From Acidimicrobiia bacterium (GTDB taxonomy: Bacteria; Actinomycetota; Acidimicrobiia; Acidimicrobiales; JAHEJN01): DNA of 33,356 bases. A program made the translations under genes and the position numbers. Location: the NCBI GenBank assembly GCA_029861625.1, contig JAOTZB010000007.1:1-33356 (forward strand). Reading direction: 5' to 3'. This document shows positions 26,578 through 33,356 of the stretch, in pieces. Position 1 is the stretch's first letter; every line of letters starts with the position of its first letter. Under the pieces are notes generated by a model. The model did no database searches. It saw only the letters and a program-made list of their open reading frames with translations, and was not told the origin of the DNA.

Positions 26578-26650
26578 CCCGTTCCCGGCGGGCCAACCGG
26601 GACGTTGTGCCCTGGGCAGCGACCGGGAGGTCGTCGATGATGACGTCGCC

Positions 26651-26878
26651 ATGGATGCAGCGCGTCGTTCTCGACTCCCCGCGGGCCGGCAGCCCTACGA
26701 CCCCCTGAACGGATTTCGTGTCGGTGCGTTCGTCGGTGGGCTGCTCGGTGCGGTCGCGACCGTGGTGATCGGCATCGCCAGCGCGTGGCTCGTGTTCGTC
26801 GGGGGCGCACTGGGTGGGGTCATCGGGTACAGCTCGGAGAAGCGGAAGATGAAGCGCGGTCCTACTGAGCGCATGTGA
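26651..26878 (+). CDS. small membrane protein (75 aa)
   Basis: ATG at 26651; VGAFVGGLLGAVATVVIGIASAWLVFVGGALGGVIGYSSEKRK hydrophobic; stop overlaps the next start (GTGA). Confidence 0.6.
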   Translation: MDAARRSRLPAGRQPYDPLNGFRVGAFVGGLLGAVATVVIGIASAWLVFVGGALGGVIGYSSEKRKMKRGPTERM

Positions 26879-27396
26879 CGTCGGAACGATCTGCGATTAC
26901 GATTTGGCCAGTGGATCCCGAGAATTCCGACGACCGGGCGGTTACGCGTCGTCGAGCTCTGCGCGCCGCGATCGGGACCGGGATCGCAGCGGCGGCGTGG
27001 AACGCTCCCCGGATCGAAGGCCTCTCGATCACGCCGACCTACGCAGCGGCGGCGACTGCGGCTCCCCCGGGGACCGTCGACGGGGTCAAGGTGGTCGAGG
27101 TGATCGCGGCCGGCGGACGAGCGTGCAACAACGCCAACAGCGAGACCTTTCCGGCTGGTCTCCCCGGCGTTTCCTTCACGATCGTCGACAAGCTCTGCCA
27201 GAGCGGGTTCGAATTCAGCTGGTCGATCTCGCCCGGCAACTGCATGGTGACCGGCATGTACTGCACCGAGGCTGCCGCGCTCCTCGGTACACCAGTCACC
27301 CCCGGCTTCGTTGCCGGCTCGGGCCAGACCCTCCTCACCACGTGCTTCCCTCAGTCGACCCTCGGCGGGCTGTGGATCGACGTCGTCTGCACCTAG
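26875..27396 (+). CDS. Tat-type exported protein with six cysteines
   Basis: TRRRALRAAIGTGIAAAAWNAPRIEGLSITPTYAAAA signal-like segment; mature part has six Cys and ends VVCT. GTG at 26911 is an alternative start. Confidence 0.72.
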   Translation: MTSERSAITIWPVDPENSDDRAVTRRRALRAAIGTGIAAAAWNAPRIEGLSITPTYAAAATAAPPGTVDGVKVVEVIAAGGRACNNANSETFPAGLPGVSFTIVDKLCQSGFEFSWSISPGNCMVTGMYCTEAAALLGTPVTPGFVAGSGQTLLTTCFPQSTLGGLWIDVVCT

Positions 27397-27422
27397 CGGA
27401 CAGGCCGATGTGAACTGAACCT

Positions 27423-28604
27423 CTATCGCCTGGGGGCGTCGAGGGCGGCCAGGGCTTTCCGCCAGTCGGGCGGGTCGACGGTCGCCTCGATGCCGGCGAG
27501 GAAACCCGACTCGGCCAGCTGGTGGCACAACGACAACAGGTCGCCTCGGATCTCTTCCGCTCCCGCGTCGAAGTGGCCGGCCAGCTCGTCGGCCAGCTCG
27601 CCGATCGACGTGTGACCGTCGAGGATCGGCCACACGGCCACACCGATCCGATCGAGGAGGAGCGCCCGGCCCGTCGCGGGGTCGTACAAGACGCCCCCGT
27701 CGGGGAAGGCGATGCCGACGACACCGTCGCGATGTTCTGCCGACGACGAGGCGTCGGTCGAGACGGTCGCCGGCCTCCCCGACGGCCCGTGGGCAGCCAG
27801 CGGCACGACCTCGACCGGATCGACCGCATCGTGCAGAAGGCCCGACACGAGCGGCACGACGGCGTCAGCCTCGTCATAGGTGGCCATGGCGCAATGGCAC
27901 TGCGACACCAGCCGCGCCAGCAGCTCGACCCCGCCCGGCCCGAACCGGCCGAGATCGAAGGTGTTGAGCAGCAGCCGCAGCACGCTCTCGGGCCGGGAGA
28001 TGGCATCCAGCGAGGGCTCCGCGCCCTGAAGGCGGCGGGCGAACACCACTGCGCACGCCGAGGAGGTTGTTCGGACTCCGCCGTCACCGAGCGCTCCGGC
28101 GGGCACGTACCAGCGAGCCTCGGTCCCGTCACCCATGGAGCAGGGCCGGAGATCCACGTGATGGCCCAGCAGGTCGCGGCCGCCGGCCTTGACCGTCAAT
28201 CCCTTCGGGTACCCCAGGAGCGTCAGGTCGACCGGTTCGACACCGATCATCTCGTCGGACATGTACGCGAGCCCGGCGCCGACCAGTGCCGCACACAGCG
28301 TCGTCTTGCCGGCTCCACTGACGCCGGGTAGCAGCAGCGCATTCCCCGTCGCGTCGGCGACGGCAGCAGCGTGCAGGTTGAGGGTGTCCGGTGATGTGTC
28401 GAGCACGCCCTGGTTGATGGCGCCGACCAGATGATCGACCGCCGACCCGACTCGGGTGAAGCGTTGGACCCGCTCGTCGTTGACCAACAGCTCGGCCCCG
28501 GCGCGGTCTCCACGGAGCTCGTAGCTGATTTCGGACCCGACGTCGGCGCGGTCGACGGCCAGGTCGGCGAGCGCCAGTTCGAGCCGGCTCACGAGCTCGG
28601 GCAT
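27423..28604 (-). CDS. HPr kinase-like ATPase / PqqD (RiPP recognition element-type) fusion protein
   Basis: LNLHAAAVADATGNALLLPGVSGAGKTTLCAALVGAGLAYMSDEM (HprK-like P-loop); C-terminal GVLYDPATGRALLLDRIGVAVWPILDGHTSIGELADELAGHFDAGAEEIRGDLLSLCHQLAESGFL (PqqD-like). Confidence 0.82.
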   Translation of the reverse strand: MPELVSRLELALADLAVDRADVGSEISYELRGDRAGAELLVNDERVQRFTRVGSAVDHLVGAINQGVLDTSPDTLNLHAAAVADATGNALLLPGVSGAGKTTLCAALVGAGLAYMSDEMIGVEPVDLTLLGYPKGLTVKAGGRDLLGHHVDLRPCSMGDGTEARWYVPAGALGDGGVRTTSSACAVVFARRLQGAEPSLDAISRPESVLRLLLNTFDLGRFGPGGVELLARLVSQCHCAMATYDEADAVVPLVSGLLHDAVDPVEVVPLAAHGPSGRPATVSTDASSSAEHRDGVVGIAFPDGGVLYDPATGRALLLDRIGVAVWPILDGHTSIGELADELAGHFDAGAEEIRGDLLSLCHQLAESGFLAGIEATVDPPDWRKALAALDAPRR

Positions 28605-28754
28605 GTCGGTCCGGACCGAGAAGGCGAAGGAACGACACCGGTAGTGTCCGACACGTGGCGGCTCAGGATTGATGTCGTCCTCCGATGTTCCAGAATCGGC
28701 GCGACGGCGAAGCGTAGTCTCGAGAAGCCCTCGCCGAGGTCCCGGATGCTGCGG

Positions 28755-29690
28755 TCACATGTGCTGTGCCGGGTCGGCGAAATCGCGGATCCAGCTCGCG
28801 ACCGCAGCGGCGTCGACCTCGTCGACCAGCACCGACGTGTGATCGCCACCTTCGATGACATGCACGTCCACCTCGTAGCCGGCGTCGACGAGTCGTTCGT
28901 GCCACGCCGTCGTCTGCGCGACGGGCACGATCTCGTCGTCATCGCCGTGGATCAGCATGATCCTCAACGTCGGGTTCTCGCCGAGATGGTTCCCCAGCTG
29001 GAGATCGGCGTACTCGTCGGGGTGGTCCTCGATCGCACCACCGACCAGCGCGGCGATCCCGGCATCCTGCTCCTGTCGCTCCTCGGGTGTGAGCGCCTGG
29101 TAGATGCCGGCGATCCCCACCATGCGATCGGGCAGATCGGCCGACGACGTGCAGTCACCGTCGTAGGCGGCGAAGCCGGCCAACGCCGCGATGTACGACC
29201 CGGCCGAGTGAGCGACGAGCGTGATCGACGTCGGGTCGCCTCCGAACGCGGCGGCGTGGTCGCGGGCATAGCCGACGGCACAGCTGGCCTCCTCCATCAC
29301 CGTCGGATAGCGCCCACCTTGTTCGGTCGGACGCCATGGCGCATCGAACACGACCACACCTGTCGCCGCGAGGGTGGGCAGGAACCGGCCCAGGTCGGTG
29401 TGATCGCTCGGGCGCAACACGACGACGACAGGGAGATCGGATCCGGGCGCGCCCGCGCCGACAACGTCGAGACGGTGCCCGATCGCGAACTCCAAGCCGG
29501 TCGTGGCCTGTGGGGACGGCTCCGGTGGGTCGCCCGGAACGGGCTCGGCCGTCGGCGCGGGGACGACGACCTGATCCAACACCCGCTCATCGCCGCTTCC
29601 GCAGGCACCGGCGGCCAGCACGAGCACGACCAGCGCGGTCAGGAGTGCACAGGGGCCGGTTCGCCGCTCCCCGATGTCGGAATCGGCCAT
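28755..29690 (-). CDS. alpha/beta hydrolase lipoprotein
   Basis: ATG at 29690, lipobox VLAAGAC; nucleophile-elbow-like TLVAHSAGSYIAALAGF; IMLIHGDDDEIVPVAQTTAW. Confidence 0.85.
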   Translation of the reverse strand: MADSDIGERRTGPCALLTALVVLVLAAGACGSGDERVLDQVVVPAPTAEPVPGDPPEPSPQATTGLEFAIGHRLDVVGAGAPGSDLPVVVVLRPSDHTDLGRFLPTLAATGVVVFDAPWRPTEQGGRYPTVMEEASCAVGYARDHAAAFGGDPTSITLVAHSAGSYIAALAGFAAYDGDCTSSADLPDRMVGIAGIYQALTPEERQEQDAGIAALVGGAIEDHPDEYADLQLGNHLGENPTLRIMLIHGDDDEIVPVAQTTAWHERLVDAGYEVDVHVIEGGDHTSVLVDEVDAAAVASWIRDFADPAQHM

Positions 29691-29707
29691 TGCACCCGGC
29701 CGCCGAC

Positions 29708-30451
29708 CTATCTCGGCCCGAGCGACTCGACCATGCCGACACCGCTGATGGTCTGGGTCACCACCGGTTCGCCGTAGTAGCGGAAGACACCCGCTCCGGT
29801 GAGCCGGATATCGAGCTCGTCGGTCACCCAAACCGAAATCACACCGACGCCGAGCGACTCGATGTCGGCTTCGGTGGCGCGGAGGTCCTCGCCGGCGAAA
29901 TCGCCTGCCCCTGCCACGACCAGGTCGAGTCGATCGACGACACCGTCGGTGACGATGCTGCCCGCGCCGGGCAGCGAGACGTCGAGCATCGAGACGTCGA
30001 CATCGGTCGCGACGATCGTTCCGGCGCCGGCCAGCTCCAGCTCGAGCTGATCCGACGAGGTGCAGTCGGCCACGTCGATCGTGCCGGCACCGGTCATGAC
30101 GACCCCGGTCAGCTCGGGACAGCCGAGGCGGTAGACGACCCCGTCGGAGGGGTCGATGTCGACGTCCGGCTCGGTCGAGATGGTGAGGGTGTCGCCCGAG
30201 ATGCCCGTCTCGATGTGCGCCATGATGTTGTCGTCGGTCTCCACCTCGATCTGGCCGTCGGATCCGGCCGCGAAGAGCACCGCGCCCTCACCCGCCAGTG
30301 TGATGCGCTCGAACTCGCCGACCGGCCGGGTCTCGGAGACCGTGTCGCCCGATCCCGCGAGACGATCGCCGTCGGTGACGATATCGGTGCAGGCCACTGC
30401 GAGAGCTCCCACCACGGCGAGCACGCCGACGATGTTGCGGCTCAGCCGCAT
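29708..30451 (-). CDS. DUF2807 (GIN-domain) lipoprotein
   Basis: ATG at 30451; lipobox ALAVAC; repeated GAG turns (MTGAGTID, LAGAGTIV, LPGAGSIV, VAGAGDFA, LTGAGVFRYYGEP) typical of DUF2807. Confidence 0.85.
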   Translation of the reverse strand: MRLSRNIVGVLAVVGALAVACTDIVTDGDRLAGSGDTVSETRPVGEFERITLAGEGAVLFAAGSDGQIEVETDDNIMAHIETGISGDTLTISTEPDVDIDPSDGVVYRLGCPELTGVVMTGAGTIDVADCTSSDQLELELAGAGTIVATDVDVSMLDVSLPGAGSIVTDGVVDRLDLVVAGAGDFAGEDLRATEADIESLGVGVISVWVTDELDIRLTGAGVFRYYGEPVVTQTISGVGMVESLGPR

Positions 30452-30573
30452 GTCTCGCCGGGGTGCTCGATCATGGCGCCCACCTCCGCTGAGATCGTTG
30501 CATCGAGCGGTGTTCGGCGACCAGGGTCGAAGGCCCCAACGGCCGATCCGGTCGGCGCCCGGCCGACATCTGA

Positions 30574-31242
30574 TCAGTACGTCATGTGGATGTCGGCGTC
30601 GCCCATCTGCTCCATGAAGGTCAGGTACTCGGCGACGATCACGCCGTCGAAGGCCAGATGGGACGGATCGACGCGGAAGTGCTGCATCGACGAGCCGCAC
30701 GCGAAGATCTTGGCGCCGAGATCGAGCAACTGGCCGACCTTCTCCTGGGGAGGTATGTGGCCGGCCTTGGCCAGACCGGCGCGCGGGAAGCGACTGAACG
30801 GCCGCCCCGGACCGTGCATCTTGGCGACGTGACCGGTGGCGAGCACCCGCACGGCCGGGCCCTGGAAGTACAGGGCCACGTCGTGGCCCTCCAGACCGGC
30901 GGCCAGCGCGAAGCCGAGCGGCGCGAGGAGCTCGAAGAGCCCGTCGTCGGAGATCAGCGCCGCGAGCTTTCGGCCGGACCGCCACGGCGAGCCCTTCTCG
31001 ATCACGAATCGCCAGAGGTCCTCCTCGTGACCATCGTCGACGACGATGTCCACGAGGGCATTCCCGGTCGTGCGGCACCACGCCCGAATGTCGGCGTCGA
31101 TCGCAGGGAAGGCGTCGGTCACGACCTCGACCCGTTCGCCTTCCTGCATCTCCGTGAGCTCTCGGTGAACGGCATAGACGATGAACGTCGTGATGGTCCG
31201 GCCGCGAAGATCGAGGCTCCGGACTGTCTGCACCGCACTCAT
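30574..31242 (-). CDS. TusA-like/DsrE-like fusion protein
   Basis: N-terminal SLDLRGRTITTFIVYAVHRELTEMQEGERVEVVTDAFPAIDADIRAWCRTTGNAL...DLWRFVIEKG (TusA-like) then KLAALISDDGLFELLAPLGFALAAGLEGHDVALYFQ...IFACGSSMQHFRV (DsrE-like). In-frame ATG at 31287 is an alternative start. Confidence 0.8.
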   Translation of the reverse strand: MSAVQTVRSLDLRGRTITTFIVYAVHRELTEMQEGERVEVVTDAFPAIDADIRAWCRTTGNALVDIVVDDGHEEDLWRFVIEKGSPWRSGRKLAALISDDGLFELLAPLGFALAAGLEGHDVALYFQGPAVRVLATGHVAKMHGPGRPFSRFPRAGLAKAGHIPPQEKVGQLLDLGAKIFACGSSMQHFRVDPSHLAFDGVIVAEYLTFMEQMGDADIHMTY

Positions 31243-31307
31243 GGGCTTCGACGATGTCGCGAGCCGGCTCCGGTTGCCAAGGGTCATTGGTCACAAGGGA
31301 GCGGCGT

Positions 31308-31321
31308 AGGACGAACGGCCC
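31308..31321. promoter_or_regulatory. possible DosR-like palindromic box (AGGACGAACGGCCC)
   Basis: Matches remembered GGGNCNNNNGNCCC-type consensus with one mismatch; lies in the divergent intergenic region upstream of a tandem UspA gene. Confidence 0.4.
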
Positions 31322-31374
31322 TACACGAGCTCGGGCGCACCGCGGATCATCATGATGATGAGAGGAGATCGCCG

Positions 31375-32217
31375 ATGAAGCCCTTCGTGGTTGGTGTGGA
31401 CGGGTCGGCGGCGGCAGCAGCGGCGTTGCGATGGGCCGCCGAGCTGGCCGTGGTCGTCGACACCGAGATCCTCGCGCTCAATGCATTCGAGCGACCCTAT
31501 GCCGAGCTGTCACCCGAGGAGAACGAGCGCCTGGTCCTCGAACGCCGGTCGCGATTGGCCGAGGACTGGATCCGACCCGCATTGGAGATCGGCGCCTCGG
31601 TTCGGACACGGGTGCACGGTGGCGATCCCCGCGAGGTCGTGCTCGAGCTGGCCGAGGCCGAAGATGCCAGTGTCCTCGTTCTGGGCCGTACCGGCCGCAG
31701 CGGCGGTCCGGGATTCCTCCATCTGGGCAGCGTCGTCGAACACGTGGCACACCACACCCGTCAACCCCTCGCGGTGATTCCCGAGACGGCATCCGGACCG
31801 ATCCGCAGGATCATCCTCGGGGTCGACGGCTCGCCCGAGTCGTTGCATGCGGTCACCTGGTGTGCGGAGATCGCCCGAGCGGTCGAGGCGACCGTCGTGG
31901 CCGTCACGGTCGACGAGCCGTCCTACGAGTGGGCGCCGGCATCCAGCCCGAAGAACTGGCGACGCGACGTCGAGCACGGCATCGATCAGCTGGTGGCCCC
32001 GCTCGCGGCCGCGGGCACAGCGGTGACTTCACTCGCCCAACGCAACCGGCACCCCGCCGACGGCCTCCTCGACGCGGCGTCGGAACGCGGTGGCGACCTT
32101 CTCGTGATCGGAACCAGGGGTGCGGGCGGTTTCACCGGTCTGCGGGCCGGCGGGGTGGCCATGAAGGTGCTGCACCGGGCATCGCTCCCGCTGGTGCTGG
32201 TCCCACCGTCGTCTTGA
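31375..32217 (+). CDS. universal stress protein, tandem UspA domains
   Basis: MKPFVVGVDGSAAAAAALRWAAELA...LVLGRTGRSGGPGFLHLGSVVEHVAHHTRQPLAVIP; second domain IRRIILGVDGSPESLHAVTW...LLVIGTRGAGGFTGLRAGGVAMKVLHRASLPLVLVP; AGAGGAGA upstream. Confidence 0.93.
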   Translation: MKPFVVGVDGSAAAAAALRWAAELAVVVDTEILALNAFERPYAELSPEENERLVLERRSRLAEDWIRPALEIGASVRTRVHGGDPREVVLELAEAEDASVLVLGRTGRSGGPGFLHLGSVVEHVAHHTRQPLAVIPETASGPIRRIILGVDGSPESLHAVTWCAEIARAVEATVVAVTVDEPSYEWAPASSPKNWRRDVEHGIDQLVAPLAAAGTAVTSLAQRNRHPADGLLDAASERGGDLLVIGTRGAGGFTGLRAGGVAMKVLHRASLPLVLVPPSS

Positions 32218-32414
32218 GATCGGGCGCCTACCGCGAGCTGACCTCGAGCGCGCCGTCGGAGAAGAGGTGGAAGACGCCGCCTGTTCACCTCCCCACTGAT
32301 CGACATCCACGGTCGCGGTACGCTCGCACCATGCCGCGCGACCCACAGTCGATGGCGACATGCGATGGCGAACCGGCCCGTCGTGGGGTCATGGCTCGGC
32401 CGGGGCGCTGACCG

Positions 32415-33263
32415 ATGTGTGTCGCCGCTGCACCGGCGCGGTTCAGCCACACGATCGTCTACGCGGGCGAAGCGCGACGGGACGGCTCGATCGTCCACGT
32501 GCTCGGCTACGAGAACACGGCGCAGAACCGGATCGGGCCCAGGCGATGGTTCGCCCCATGGCGGAGCTCGACGGTCGGCAACGCGATGCTGTTGCACTTC
32601 CCCGCGACGCCGGGTTCGATGAGCCAGGCGAATGCGGTCGACACCGAGTCGTGCCCGCACATCCTGAGCGACATGGTCCGGGCGCTGTTCCCCCCTGTCG
32701 CATCGGTCAACTTCGCCCAGGCGCTCCCGGTGGATGCGACCGCCGAGGTCTTCGACAGCGGCATCTACACCGTCGTCCTCGCATCTGACGCCTCAGCCAT
32801 CCCCGATGCGTTGCAGCGTGTGCCAGGCGCGAAGAGACCAGCGGCCAACGATGAGCTGTTCGCCTGGTATTCGCGACACTTCGCCGGGTGGCCGGTTGCA
32901 TTGTGCTGTTTCGACAACCGCGATGCTCACCACGCAACACCGATGCTGTGGTGGTACGAGCCTCGGTTCCCCGAACTGCTCTTCGCTCCCGCCATCGACG
33001 CGCACACCGGCGGCCTACCCGACCTCGATGCCTCCGTCGACGTCGACCATCGAGTGGTGCTCGGCACGATCGACGGTGATGGCGGAATGCCGGTCCGGTA
33101 CTCCGATCCGCTCGACGACGACGTCGGCTCGCTTCTCCCAGAACGTGTAGTCGGCGCGGACTTCGCGGGCTCGAGGCTGCCGAACGGCGACTTCGTCACC
33201 GCCGTCGAGTCGATCCGCCGAGGCAGTCCACGGATCGAACGCCGCGTGCTCGGAGTCGCCTAG
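32415..33263 (+). CDS. uncharacterised protein with Met-Cys N-terminus (282 aa)
   Basis: MCVAAAPARFSHTIVYAGEARRDGSIVHVLGYENTAQN...GNAMLLHFPATPGSMSQAN; no characterised family recognised. Confidence 0.65.
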   Translation: MCVAAAPARFSHTIVYAGEARRDGSIVHVLGYENTAQNRIGPRRWFAPWRSSTVGNAMLLHFPATPGSMSQANAVDTESCPHILSDMVRALFPPVASVNFAQALPVDATAEVFDSGIYTVVLASDASAIPDALQRVPGAKRPAANDELFAWYSRHFAGWPVALCCFDNRDAHHATPMLWWYEPRFPELLFAPAIDAHTGGLPDLDASVDVDHRVVLGTIDGDGGMPVRYSDPLDDDVGSLLPERVVGADFAGSRLPNGDFVTAVESIRRGSPRIERRVLGVA

Positions 33264-33303
33264 TTGTAGGGACCACTGAGGTTGTTGTCGTGAGTGGGTG
33301 AGC

Positions 33304-33350
33304 CTCCGAGGCAGTGTGGAAGTTGCGAAACAGCCACACGAACCTCGGAG
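33304..33350. repeat. imperfect inverted repeat / hairpin
   Basis: CTCCGAGG-ca-GTGTGG (33304-33319) pairs with CCACAC-gaa-CCTCGGAG (33334-33350); 14-nt loop. Confidence 0.75.
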
Positions 33351-33356
33351 TCTCGA

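Noticed and set aside
26579-26606. Possible terminator hairpin TCCCGGcgggccaaCCGGGA after the propeller lipoprotein
   Set aside because: Short stem without a U-tract; GC-rich DNA gives many such chance palindromes.
28605-28754. Short RiPP precursor upstream of the HprK-PqqD gene
   Set aside because: No convincing small ORF with a ribosome-binding site and leader/core pattern could be read in this 150-bp gap.
29336-30832. 498-aa plus-strand ORF
   Set aside because: Antisense to the hydrolase, DUF2807 and DsrE-like genes; no recognisable motifs.

Overview
33.4 kb of high-GC actinobacterial chromosome (Acidimicrobiia-like by overall protein character; lineage is inference). It is densely coded on both strands, with no rRNA, tRNA or CRISPR array recognised. 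Content: a partial serC; a CoA-ester/fatty-acid catabolism block (family III CoA-transferase, crotonase, thiolase, acyl-CoA dehydrogenase, MaoC/CitE-type lyase pair, acyl-CoA ligase); two unrelated molybdoenzymes; rsgA; an Na+/H+ antiporter; several lipoproteins; an HprK-like/PqqD fusion protein; a TusA-DsrE fusion divergent from a tandem universal stress protein. Most notable: a tight four-gene minus-strand operon (14672-19669) in which two unrelated enzymes, an FMN glutamate-synthase-like protein and a ThDP enzyme, each carry an N-terminal Rieske [2Fe-2S] domain, with an acidic lipoprotein between them and an unknown protein downstream. Also notable: two near-adjacent genes (CoA-transferase 2339-3466, crotonase 3879-4943) that both read as domain-permuted or duplication/truncation versions of their families, and an HprK-PqqD protein convergent with a Tat-type exported Cys-containing protein. 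All assignments come from reading the sequence and remembered family motifs; no searches were run.
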